From positions 6,308,399 through 6,372,398 of the forward strand of contig SSBO01000001.1 of the NCBI GenBank assembly GCA_005281725.1: a stretch of DNA of 64,000 bases. Direction: 5' to 3'. Numbering within the stretch: position 1 is the stretch's first letter; each line of letters starts with the position of its first letter. Positions 21,872-33,545 of the stretch are shown here, one piece after another. The DNA comes from Wuchereria bancrofti (taxonomy: Eukaryota > Nematoda > Chromadorea > Rhabditida > Onchocercidae). The translations under genes and the position numbers were made by a program. The notes under the pieces were generated by a model. That model was given only the letters and a program-made list of their open reading frames with translations. It was not told the origin of the DNA and did not search any database.

Positions 21872-24350
21872 TCACTGACTTTGTTTAAGACACATTCGAG
21901 CAACCAGTGCAGACAACTGAAGCAGTGAGCTAAGTCCTTCCACAATTCGTATATGACACAAACCAATTTCCTGAAATCACTAATTCTTCAGCATTGTTAT
22001 ACAATGCATGGCACCTGCTGAAAGCTTATCAGTTGACTCATTCAATTCCATACACTTCGAATGAAAAAAATAATACCTTCACGTATTCCAGTTTTAGATA
22101 TTCAGGAATACTGAGTGTTTTACACACGCGAACCATGTTGTTAAGGATATCCTCTGCTGAGTAACCCATCCGATAAAGACTATGCACAATTTCACCAGCT
22201 TCCATAACTTTCCCATGAACACAATGCTCGATTATTTGCATTACCATTTGCGGATGTGGCTCGTCACATACCTTGACATTATATATCATAGCTACAGTTT
22301 TTAGAGCTACAAATAGGGAAATTACAGACCTACTGTCTTATACTACTACGATATATTGAATAAAATCACACTGATTTTCGAAACTTTTCACCTAAACACC
22401 GGTACATTACGGAACTTTCATGGTTCCAACCATTCTTGAACCCACATACCTCCAGACGTTCATATCCTTTTACAGTTGTAGCTTGTGTTGTTTAATTACC
22501 TAACCTCCAGAAGAGAATTTTTAATGGGGATGTCACAGCTTTCATTTCCACTCAACAAAAAGATGAGGATAGGTCACAGTGCTTACCTTGAAAACATTAT
22601 CAGCCGTGACATTGTTGAAACCAACTACTGTACATTGCAAGTTGTTAAGAGCCTAGAAAAAATATCTACAATATGAATAAAATTAACGTATTAAACCAGG
22701 CCAACAAATTAGATTACATTATTGCAAACAGATTATATATGTAATTTAAACTTTATATGGTTTAGAACTATGCGGAACCAGCAATTCCAAAAAAAAATTA
22801 CCTGCCGCATATCTCCTTGAGCAGTAAAAACTAAAGCGTCAATCCCGCTGTCATCGTAAGTCACCTTTTCTGCTTCACATATTTGCAACAATCTTTTCAC
22901 GATTTGTTCCTCAGAAAGTTTCGAAAATCGCAAAATAGCACAACGAGATTGAATTGGTTCTAAAATAATAAGTTCAGGAAAACACACTCTTTTCTTCCAA
23001 AGAGTTTTCTCTCAGATTTTTTGTAGGCAAATTTTAACGCATCAAAGACAATTTAATTAAAAATTTTCACGTCAATTTCTCTAGATGACAATTTTTTTTT
23101 GCAGACAGTCTGCTTCTCTTTCGCATTGATAATTAGCTACTAAGCATCACAACAGAATTGTTCCCAAAAAAGATTAATTACCATAGTAAAATTAAAACAT
23201 TTGAATAATTTACCTATGACTTTCCCAGACTGATTGCAGGCCAGTGTAAAGCGAGTCGTTTTACTGTATACCTCCATTGTTCTTCGGAGCGCTTGTTGCG
23301 CCCCCTCTGTCATTGAATCCACTTCATCTAGTATGATTATTTTATGTCTTCCCGGTGGCAACGTAACCTTACTTTGTGCAAAGTTTTTGATTTTATTTCG
23401 TACAACGTCTATCCCCCTAAAATCGTTGATAATATTCTCAGAATAGTTTGATATGTTTAAATAAATCACTACTGAGCGAAGCTTTAACTTGAAATCTAAG
23501 AATGATGTACGCGGACAATTAAGATTAAAGGTCCAGAAAACAATAAGCATTGAAAACAACGAGAATTTGAAAAACATTTCCCTGTCATCGGAAGCATTCA
23601 ATTCCAAGCATGCACTTTTAAGACGACCACCGAGCATCTCCCGTGCTAATGCCCACATACTCGTTGTCTTACCACATCCTGGCGGTCCCTCAAATGCTAT
23701 AATATTAAAATTACACAAAAAAGAATTAAGTCAATGAAAACAGGCTTTATGAACAGACTTACGATAAGAAACAGACTTTAAAAATCTTGCACATGAAATA
23801 AAACTTTAAAAAGTAACCGAAATAATGATATTTGGTGTGTTCCCTTGCTTTGCAAAGGCAGCCAAACGTTGAACAACAAATTCATTCCCGACCACTTCCG
23901 ATAACATTTTTGGCCGGTATTTTTCGACCCTACAATGAAACAGTTTCCATAAAACCTTGTTATTTATTATTTAGTCATGCAGTGGAAGCTAGAATCTAAT
24001 GGTATGAAAAACAAAACGTAAAAATGCTTATAACAAAAAAAAAAAAAAAACTAACGACAACTTATCGCCATTCGGAGCAAACTACCAGTAATGATAACTT
24101 CACAAACTCTGTCTATGGTTTGATTCTTCCAGATTCAATTACTTAAGTTCTGGTAGCTCATAGGTCCCTCTGTTTTCAGTTTAGTTTCGTATTACAAGAA
24201 ATACATTTAGTCTTGTTTCCTCCCAGTTTGACCTCAATCGCCATTGTACCCACCAGGGAATGTCCGAAGATTTTTGAGACTAACGATAAATTATTTATCA
24301 ACTTGAGATGACAGCAAAAGTGAAACTAACCAAGGAGTGCTCGAATTCAT
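21872..24350 (-). CDS. rfc-2: replication factor C subunit 2 (RFC2)
   Basis: Eight exons: 24350-24331, 23929-23818, 23688-23582, 23416-23214, 22959-22802, 22652-22587, 22271-22077, 21970-21872. They join in phase to 319 residues, a little shorter than human RFC2. The clamp-loader AAA+ motifs appear in order: WVEKYRP (RFC box II), Walker [28 protein letters not shown], Walker [11 protein letters not shown], the QQALRRTME segment with LACN (sensor 1), IEPIQSRCA (arginine finger, SRC), [14 protein letters not shown] (sensor 2) and VCDEPHP. DEVD rather than DEAD in Walker B is a mild change. RFC loads PCNA onto primed DNA in the nucleus. The ATG has an acceptor (ATTAG) 1 nt upstream. The donor of exon 3 reads GG, not GT (see findings). 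Confidence 0.95.
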
Positions 24351-24765
24351 CCTAATATACTTTCTCTAATTGGTCTCACACCTGCAAACAGTAACACACA
24401 GATCAATTAATTAGTTCCTCATCAGCAATCGAACTTTGTCTCCAAAACACAATTAACATAATTCAGTAGATACATATGTGTAGTGATAATATATTCGGGT
24501 TAAATCATAAGAGGTCTTCCAGAACCAAAAACTCTAAACACTGACCCTAACTTGTTACGACGTTTAAAATTCAAACATTGTTTCAAATGAGTAATCGTTA
24601 TGAAATTCGTCTGTATCACATGCTATCTTAGGCGGTACTAGTGGATGCTGTTCCTCTCTTCTCACTCCTCTACAACTGAGAGTTGTAAATTGTCGAAGAT
24701 GGAAAGTCGGTGAATATGTAGAATTCCAGAGAGTACAAAGGTCACCTTGTGATAATACCGATAAC

Positions 24766-24791
24766 ATATATATATATATATATATATATAA
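24766..24791. repeat. (AT)n microsatellite
   Basis: About thirteen AT dinucleotides. Confidence 0.9.
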
Positions 24792-25180
24792 TAAGACGGA
24801 TTGAACGATGAATGTACTGATTAATACAAGCATTTGTCAATTGAAAGATTTGGATTCTTATGAGGACAGCTAATTTCAGGTTGAAAAGAGGAGGAAGTGC
24901 TATGGAAGGTAAGAGAAACTCATAAAACATATGTGAAATAAATGAAAAAGCATACGGCATGTTACTGAAAGTAAAAACAGTGGGAAAGCTCGCTAGAGGA
25001 ATAATACTTCGAACGAAATTTCATAGTTACGAGGATCACTCACAAATATGTAACAGTATCAAACAATTCCTCCTACTTCCTCTGTAGCAGTGTTAACTGG
25101 AATAGGAAATTCAATATATTTAGCATCTTCATTTTTCAAACACAATAAAATAAAGAATTTAAAGAAAACGAAACCTTCGC

Positions 25181-25224
25181 ATTTTACTGCGATCATACCG
25201 TGTCCGTTATGATCGCAATAAAAT
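25181..25224. repeat. 16-bp inverted repeat
   Basis: ATTTTACTGCGATCAT at 25181-25196 pairs with ATGATCGCAATAAAAT at 25209-25224 with one mismatch around a 12-nt loop. It may be a remnant of a small transposable element. Confidence 0.7.
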
Positions 25225-25492
25225 TTTTGGTCAGGTAAGTTGACTATAACTTAAGCCAATTTTTTTACTGTTTAATATTATATAATACAAATCAAAGGCT
25301 TAAGCCAATTTTGATGTTCTTGTACCTTGTATCTTAAAGATAAATTGGCTGTCGCAATACATCGAGAGTTGAAGTAGTTCTGAAGAGGGCCATTAAAACC
25401 ACATCAGCGAAAAAATGTTTCCTGACCTCTGATATCTTTAGGACTTTGACTATGTTTAGTTTTTAGTCAGGTAACTTGACTATAACTTGAGG
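25225..25492. repeat. imperfect direct repeat, two copies
   Basis: GTCAGGTAAGTTGACTATAA at about 25230 recurs as GTCAGGTAACTTGACTATAA at about 25466. The flanks are also alike, giving about 33 nt per copy. Confidence 0.7.
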
Positions 25493-26610
25493 CTTAATCT
25501 CAGGCACTAAAACTTTTGGCTTTTAGTTAGTCTTCCAGGCTTTTGATTAGTCCTTCAATTATGTGAGACATATACTGAAATCTTCTTGACGGTTATAAAA
25601 AGATTTTGACTATTTTCGGAAAGAATACACCAAACTGGTAGGGCTTAGTTATTTTCAGGATGGCTATATGTAATCATTAGTGGGGAAAGCAGTGATTTCA
25701 TTGTTAAATGCGATAGGAACGTTTCTTTCCTAAGAATGACATATTCAATACCATACAAGGGCATTTTGGAGAAAAATTATCCTCACCCCTAGATATATTA
25801 TAGCTCTGAAATTCGATCCTGCATAGGAAAACTATGTAGACATACGTGTGGAAACGGAAAAAATGCTGAACTACCACCTGTTATATGCGGAAAGGACGCC
25901 TGGGAAGACGAAATAAATATCATTATACACCAGCGATAAGTTCCAAAAAATAGAGAGAACTGTCTACTTAAAGTAAATATACGGAAGATAGCATACCTTG
26001 AAAACTGCGACGAACAAAGGGAACAACGGAGGTAAGTTCGATTTATATAAATATCGAAAGATGCATTAATACAGTGGACGTCATGAACCTGCGTATTACA
26101 AGAGATATGGATTTGGCTTATCACATTACTGCTATTAGTAATTCACATCAAATTTCTCTACCACTGTTATCATATGTAGAACAATGAAAATAATATGAAA
26201 CGTTTGAGAAATAGTCGATGAATCAAAAGGAGAAAGAAGGGAAGGACTGATGGCTCCCTGAAAAGGATGAAAATGTATGCATAGAGAGTATTTCGACGAT
26301 ATGCTTTCCTTTACTTTTGGAGATAAACAAATGGAAAAGCATAATGCATGAAATTGTGATGAATGGCGATGTTAGTATCCTTCTATGAAATTGTGCAAAG
26401 ACGCATTTCCAATTTACTTGTCTCATTGTTAACAGCAAGTCTCCCTTTCACTCTTTCCTCGTTTGAAAAGCCCGACTGGTGCTTCACGGTTCTCTTGTTT
26501 TCTATAAGCAACTGAACTTTAGTAGAAGCTACCACGAGCTCTTTTTGGAGAGGTTTTCCTTGGATCATTTGTCAGATTTGAGTACGTCGATGATTAGTTT
26601 TAATTCGACT

Positions 26611-26625
26611 AATTTTCAGGTTTTA
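26611..26625 (+). promoter_or_regulatory. probable spliced-leader acceptor of malectin
   Basis: AATTTTCAG ends 7 nt before the ATG and no upstream coding exon fits. This is the usual layout of a nematode trans-splice site. Inference from position. Confidence 0.55.
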
Positions 26626-29246
26626 ATGAAAATTGTAGGCACCATACAATTGCTCGCAATAACATTCGTCCATTTTGCACTAACAGTGGATAATGTTTTC
26701 CTTGGTGACAATATTTATTATGCTGTGAACTGCGGTTAGTATCATTTTATGAGTAGTAAAACAACCACATTTTCAATTAAAGGGAGAAAGAAGGGTTGAA
26801 AACCATGAAAGAATACTATCGCTAGGTTAAGGACCTTAATGTTGACGAAGTATTACCGAGACAGTCTCATTAAGTGTCCAGGTGAAAATGGACAGACTGC
26901 TTTCCACCGATATCTACCTTCTTTTCCAGCAATAAATTCCATCCATTGTCAGAGCCTAAATTTTCGAACCTTACTAGTTAAATATTTTTTGATTCTAAAG
27001 TTTTATAAGAAAGGGGAAGTTTTACCTAAAGAAGGAAAAAAAATAGATTTGTATTTGGAAAGCGTTTTTCATCCTAATAATGAGCGTTTGTATTAAAGAT
27101 GGTAATCATGTAGGCAGTGTTATTACTGATGAAATGTAGAACTATTTCGCAGTAAACTAAATGAAATCAACTGAAAATCGTAAAGGACTAAAGGGCTTCA
27201 TAATTCTTCAGAAGGAATAAATCGGTGTTTGTGGTTATCAGTTCTCTATAAGTATGAAGTTCGTTTAGTCCTTTAAGGTTTTCAGTTTGTTTCGTTTACT
27301 TTACTGTAATTAGAAAATTTTTATTGTCAAGCAATGAAATGGAATAAGAGAATTAATCTTTTCCTTTAGTAGTACTTGATTTAGTAGTAATACTACGATA
27401 CGTAAAGTTACTTCATGTCATGAATCTAATAGACTTTAATATTGAAAGTAGTTTTTTCTTGAAAAGAAAGAGTTTTTTCTTTTAAATATTTTAGGTGGAC
27501 TGGCACACACAGATCTTAATGGTGTTCATTATCAAGCTGATCCATTACGCGTTGGCATTGCATCTGATTTTGGCAGTAGGCTAACGATAATGAGGGTTGA
27601 TCCACGTGATGCTATTCTTTATCAGACTGAGAGGTTAATACATTTAATAGCAAATATTGAGCAACATGAAATTTCCAATTAAACGACGTTCAATTTTATT
27701 AACTGTGATAAGTTAGTCGATAAACCTCTTTACACTTAAAAGATAAAATAAAAGGAGCAGGATCCAGTAATAACTACACACCGTATCATTTATGGTTTCA
27801 GCTATACCAACATAATATTCGATGAATCAAGAATTCATTACTTTCTTGCGTTTTATTATTACATAAAAATGCAACAGGAAGTTTTACTGTTACATTCATT
27901 ATTTCAACACATTAACGTATTATAAAATTTCTAGCAATCTGCTTATCAAACTTGTTTGATAGTACTGACAAATTTTTAGGTATCATACAGAGGATTTCAC
28001 TTATACTGTGCCATTACCAAAGGATGGGGAATACACATTGGTTCTCAAATTTTGTGAAGTTTATTTTCAGTCTTCACAGCAAAAGGTGATAGTTTCTTCG
28101 CTTCTACTAGGTTTGCCTTAATAACTTTATTAGGTAATTATTAAGGGAAGCTAATACTATTGTTCAACTACCACTTCACTGCATTATTTCTAGGTATTTG
28201 ATGTCCTATTTAACGACGAAGTAGTGATCGCAGACTTAGATATATTCAAAGAAGCAGGAGGCATTGGAGTTGCTTACGATCGTCTGCTGACGTTTCGAGT
28301 AAATGAATTTTTCAATTCTACTGTGATGTTTTTTATGTGAACATAAGGTAGTATTTTTGTGACTTCAATTTTGGAAAATTTACTCGTAAGCTTAGTATTT
28401 CTCATTTAGCGCTTTTGATTACGAATCCTTTTAGTTTCTGCATTAGAAAGTCGGATTTTCTAAATTTTCTAAAAATGTTACGAACTATTTATTTGATGCT
28501 TTATGGATTTGAAGCTAGACATTATGTTTAAAAAAGCCGAGAAAGTGCTTACGTCATGTTCATTTAAAACTCCATATCCTTCGCATCTTTATAGTTTTAA
28601 AAATTTATTAATATCAGATTTGCACAGGTTGAAAATGGTGTTTTGTTATATGGAGATCGACGTGATTCGTCTGGATATATAAAAATCACATTATCTAAGG
28701 CATATTTTCTTTTCCATTTCTCGTTTGTGTCGTTACTGTAGTTTGAAATGATCACAGTGGGTACGTACAAAATTTTAATCAAACGCTTTAGTTAAATGGT
28801 TTTAAGTTATTGAAACAATACTATTTTCAGGGTGCTTTGGATAATCCAAAAATAAACGCATTTTATATTTATCGTGGCCCTAAAACGGTAATTCATTTGA
28901 ATCTGATCATCATAATTACTGAAATTACGAGAATGTTGAAGCCTCCATATTATATCAAATCGAATTTCCTTACCAAATCTATAAAGAACAAATCTTTAGA
29001 ATTCATTTTAAGGATATCCCGTTTCTCCGAGATGTATTATTTGACGAGGAAATAGAGGAGGAGGAAGAAGAGGAGGGATTTGATGAAGAAGCAGACGTTA
29101 AGTTGCGTACTGAAATCAATCGTTTCGAAGATGAGCCCGTAGTGAAAGATCCTTATGCTGAACAGGATGCAAGTCACATGTTCATACCGTTCCTCATAGC
29201 CTTCGCTTGTTTTTTTCCAGTTTTATTCTGTTTATGTAAATTATAA
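26626..29246 (+). CDS. mlec: malectin, ER carbohydrate-binding protein
   Basis: Seven exons (26626-26734, 27495-27633, 27980-28085, 28194-28298, 28628-28699, 28831-28887, 29013-29246) give 273 residues; human malectin has 292. An acceptor TTTTCAG ends 7 nt before the ATG. The order is signal peptide ([13 protein letters not shown]), the malectin domain with [56 protein letters not shown], then a Glu-rich acidic tract and a C-terminal membrane span ending LFCLCKL. Malectin is an ER type I membrane protein that binds Glc2-high-mannose N-glycans with ribophorin I during glycoprotein quality control. Intron 5 starts with GC instead of GT. Intron 1 contains a 52-bp inverted repeat. Identity is secure. 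Confidence 0.95.
27150..27306. repeat. inverted repeat in malectin intron 1
   Basis: Arms 27150-27201 and 27254-27306 are reverse complements over about 52 nt at roughly 80 percent identity by eye, around a 52-nt spacer. The shared core includes AAAGGACTAAA. It looks like an old MITE or other hairpin element. Confidence 0.75.
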
Positions 29247-29349
29247 CAAAAATATTTCTTCCTGTTGTTTGTTTTCCTCATTCTCATGAAGCTGTAGACC
29301 TCAGAAAGAACTTTCCCATCTTTGCTCCTATTTTGACTAAAGTCAAAAA

Positions 29350-29412
29350 GATTTGACGAAGTAGATCTTAAGTTGCGTATTGAAATCAATCGCTTCGAAG
29401 ATGAGCTCTTAG
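29350..29412 (+). pseudogene. duplicated fragment of malectin last exon
   Basis: About 63 nt match 29078-29146 of the malectin last exon (the [19 protein letters not shown] region) with a few substitutions and a 3-nt deletion. A GAA codon has become TAG. It lies about 100 nt behind the real stop codon, so it is a broken partial tandem copy, probably in or near the 3' UTR. Confidence 0.8.
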
Positions 29413-29416
29413 TATT

Positions 29417-29628
29417 CCGTAAAAAGTATATAATTCCATGCTTTTTGTCTAATAAAAATTATTTAATTCGTTTAAAATGAATTAATTCTACACTTAGGAT
29501 TATAATAACTATTGTACTTTTACTTAGTTTTATGTTTGTTGTAAAAAGTGCTTCGTGATAATTTTATGTTTATTTAGAAAATATGCCGTGAAAAGTATAT
29601 AGTTCTCTGCTTTTTGTCTAGTAAATTA
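29417..29628. repeat. direct repeat downstream of malectin
   Basis: A segment of about 43 nt at 29417-29459 recurs at 29586-29628 with few changes; both contain AAAAGTATATA and CTTTTTGTCTA. It adjoins the exon fragment and may be part of the same duplication. Confidence 0.75.
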
Positions 29629-30847
29629 CAAAGATGAAGAGAAACCCAACGTTGTTTTAATTTCTGATGCTCGCTAATTATTTGATGCATATTTCTTAGT
29701 GACATGACAATGGGTAATTCAGGGATCTTTCCCTATTTTTATCTTCTTCCACCAATCTGTTAGTATTTTCTTTTGTGATATTCTTACTTCATTGTGTCAT
29801 CTTGGCTTCGTTAATAAACAATAACTTTTGTTGTTGATCTGATTAGTTCATCTGAATTCTCTAATCATGCAAAAACTATTAATTTCACATGTCTTAAAAT
29901 TTTGTCTTGAGTCGTAAGATCGGTTCATTCCAACTTCTGTCTCCTGCTGCTCAAAAGGATAGAGATATTCTTAAAAAATTCTACTGGTTTTTCTTCTTGT
30001 TCCTGTACTCTTGCCAAAACATACGGAATTTTATCTCATGATGATTTATTTTTATTAAATGAAATGCGTATTATTGTATTCCTATGGTTTGTTTAATTTG
30101 TCCTTAATTTTGTGCGAATCTTGTTAATAAAGTCTTGAATAATAATTCAGTTACAATTTGTTCTTTCCTGACTGTCCACATACTCACATTTATTATGGGT
30201 AATAGTAAATATATACGATAAGTTCATTCATTCTGGGACTTTTTGTTATTCAGATTCCATTCTCGCACTGAACTTTCAAACACGATGATAAGATCTGAAT
30301 AGCAAGTCTGTTTATTGGGATTCCGTCCGTCTATTTTGTTTTTAACAGATGATAGAGGGAAAATGAGAACGGAATCCATTACATCCCGACTAATGACTAC
30401 AGAGTCAACGTCATTTATGAACATGATAGTGCACACCTGCAAATGCTCTTCGATTACTTAAAAAATTCTTTAGCCATAACAGTTTCCGATCTTTGCAATG
30501 GACAGTGATTTAAAGTGCATTAAGCGGGAAAGACCAAATAGTAATGATGTCAATAGGTATACTTTCTTTTACTCGCTTGAAATGTTTGTACTTATTTAAT
30601 GATTAAGGATTTTGAGTACTGATTGATTATTCGACTTATTTTAGGTTATGGTAGTATTTGCTACCAGTTACCATCACTGTACACTAACAAATTAACTATT
30701 GTTATATCACTATTGATTTCTCTTATGGATTAGCAAATGGAAAATACTCGGTGAGTTATTACTGTGTTCATATTATTATCAAATTTACAAATTATACACT
30801 TATAAGCTCGGATTTCGGAGAAATCGGGATTCATGAAATAATTGTAG

Positions 30848-31389
30848 GAGCAATGGTATTCAAGTAGCTTGTATAAGTGGCGGAACAAACTTGAACAAAT
30901 AACAGTCAATCCTTGCATCTGATAATCTCCAGTTGCTTTATATTACTCCTGAATTTGCTCTCCATTCTGGTTCTTTGTTAAAAAGTGGTCGTAAAATTAA
31001 CTTTAATATCTGTAATGAGATGTTGTACAGCAAATAGTGTGCCTGACATTTAATTAGTTTACAATTAAATTTGCGTGTATAAATTGAGTATTGCTTTTGT
31101 ATCCACGCGATCGCAGTTAATAAACTGCTGTTTTTAAGCCACAGATTGAACGAGCCTATTTCAGATATTAATTTGCTGGCAGTCGATGAGGCTCATTACA
31201 TTTCTGAGTGAGGGCACGAATTTCGTCCCAGTTATCGGCAGTTAGCTAAAATTGTTATCTCTTTGGTAAAAACGTTCTAGTGATGGCTCTTACGGCTACA
31301 GCTACACAACAGGTCAGAATGGATATTGCGCGCAATTATCGTACTATAATAGTCCATCAGCCAGTTATCATACTTGTGCCATTGGATAA
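30848..31389 (+). pseudogene. RecQ/WRN-like helicase fragment, disrupted
   Basis: Read in pieces, the plus strand shows RecQ helicase motifs in correct order: SNGIQVACISGG, LLYITPEFALHSGSLL (30926 on), LLAVDEAHYISE (motif II, 31173 on), GHEFRPSYRQLAKI, then ALTATATQQVRMDIARN (motif III, 31284 on) and PVIILVPLDK. The Trp codon expected between SE and GH is TGA, and a frameshift lies between AKIV and ALTATA. An intron may separate the second and third pieces. No ATPase Walker A segment was found upstream and nothing convincing follows. The order and the SYRQL context fit WRN-type RecQ best. It appears to be a dead partial copy. Confidence 0.75.
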
Positions 31390-33545
31390 GTTTGGACTAT
31401 GAAAATTTGACTTTCTATTTGTTTTTTGTCATATATATATCAGTTATTAAGACTTTTGCCCATCGCTAATACATGCTACTAGCTTATATGCAAATAGTGT
31501 TTGACATAATTCTACTTCTAGTAAAAATTCTACTCATTTTAATAATATTCCCAAAATTCCTAAATTTTCTGGAGGATTAATACATTTGCTCAATGAAGAT
31601 AAAAGAAATGGAAAATATTTCAATGGTTCAACGATCGTATATTGCCACACACATATTTTAGTTGGTAAAATTTATGAATGTTTGTCTAATAAGAACTCTA
31701 TTCTTAATAAATAGTTTAGATAAATATGAAATGATTGCATTCTGCGATAGATCTCTTCAAATTATTTGTATCAGAAGCAAGCCTTTCTATTAAATGTCGT
31801 ATTTCATTCTTGCTTTACTAATTTAACTGTTCAATAAAGATGTAAAAGTTCTTTATTGTGTCATCACTACTATTCTTGTTAAAGGTTGATAAAGTTGAAT
31901 AATCTGCAGACCAGAACCTACACAAACATTTTGACGTTTGAAATAATAGAAACTTCATTGATCGGTTCTTCCGCTTGTCGTTTAGCATGAAGACTAGCAT
32001 TTATATAACTGCGGTAATAGTATTTCGCCCAGCTGTTAATGATATAATTCATGCTTCTGATTTAGATTAAGCATTGGAGGATGTTGCTTTAATGCTTCCC
32101 TTGTTTGGAATCATAGTCGGGGTTTAAGTTTGTGGCTCATACATTGATTGGCTTAGATTAGTATATTAGTTTCTAAGTTTTGGTTTAAATCAAAACCCAG
32201 GCTTTTGTGTCGGGTCATAATCAGTGTGTACTTTTACGACTGGAAACACTCCGGAGTAGAATTCGAAGAAGTTTGGATTCTTATACAGAAGTTAATACAT
32301 ACAGAAATTAAAAACAACCGTATGACAAGCAATCCATAAATAAGCGGATCACATTGTGTTAATATTTTGTAACTTGACCGCTTATATTTTTTGTTATTTT
32401 ATTAATTTCATCTCTAGAACAGTAGGTCAAAAAGCAAAGGCAAAAGATATGAAAAATAAAAATTGAACTTGCTCAACTACCTTATTACTTACTGACCTTT
32501 CAGCAGATGGACGTTTGCTCCATTCTCAAAACAACATTTTTTTTTGTCTTTAAGTCATTAAGCAACCAATTATTAAACTGCAAAGTCATCCTGCACTCGT
32601 GAATTGCTATTTGGAAACTAATTAATCAATACTTCAAAACTTGCTGACTTCAAACGCAGTAATCAATGGATCAGGACACTTCTGTCTCCTTTGCAAGCTG
32701 ATTACAAATGATCTGTTCATTATATGTCAGCTTGTTAGGCATAAGGTAGTAGTTTGTCATCGTTTCATCTTTTGTACAAGAGAAGTTCATTAGAGGATGG
32801 AGCATAAACAAACATATGTTCAAAGCTTCAATGCTAAGTGTCTTTCTTCATTTGCTCCTTTTGCTTCTTTAAATTCAATAACAGTTTTACCAGCCAGTCA
32901 CACTCCATTACACTTCTCATCTCCTATTTACATACATCTCACATGTATATCTTATCTTTCCTCTTCTCTGCTGTTTTTTTTTCTGTTAACTATGTCATAT
33001 CATTTCAGTTTTTCTTCTTTTTTGTTAACTATGTTATATCATTTCAGCATTTTGCAGAAACTTTAAGTTCGTTTAGAAAAGACGAACATTTCAAAAACAA
33101 AATTTCTGATGCCAGAGACAGGGAGTTCGAAGGTAACTTCGTCTTCCACTATCGATTCTGTTTCACGAGAGTGGAAAGAGAAGCCACATATCCCGACCAA
33201 CATTTCACGTGACGATGCAGTGACGGACGATATTGTTCCAGAACTCTGCTCCGCTGCCGAACAAGCCATTAATGTAGAAAACTTTCCTACTTTTTGCAAT
33301 TCAGTGGTAAATTTCTCGTTGTTTTGAATTTCTTTTTCAGGTGGAAAACTGAAATTTCAAGTGGGAAAAAGTAATTCATTCTGAAACAACAGTTGGCTGA
33401 TAACTGGGGAGTGCACAGGTATTTCAATCTAAACTGGCAGGATACCGGTAAGTTCATATATATATTGCAACCACCACACACTCATATTTTACTTCAGTTT
33501 TCCTATCTAAATTACATCATTTGTTAATGCTGAAAATGTGTTTAG
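31390..33545. other. no supported gene
   Basis: Open frames at 32797-33327 and elsewhere lack a recognisable domain or a consistent splice chain. Some may be 5' exons of the following methyltransferase locus. The remainder is AT-rich. Confidence 0.4.

Larger units (their letters stand above)
24351..26625. other. intergenic between rfc-2 and malectin, about 2.3 kb
   Basis: Start codons on both sides face away from this stretch, so it holds both promoters. It contains a (TA)n run, a 16-bp hairpin and a duplicated 33-nt segment (listed separately). No coding exons were recognised on either strand. Confidence 0.5.
29247..30847. other. intergenic, contains decayed copies of malectin 3' sequence
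   Basis: No intact coding sequence found. Two duplications (29350-29412, and 29417-29459 with 29586-29628) are described separately. The rest is AT-rich and unassigned. Confidence 0.5.

Noticed and set aside
26839..27096. 85-aa plus-strand frame
   Set aside because: Lies inside malectin intron 1 and has no recognisable content.
32797..33327. Overlapping plus-strand frames of 72-124 aa
   Set aside because: Frames conflict, much is Phe/Ser low complexity, and no in-phase join to the methyltransferase exons could be found.
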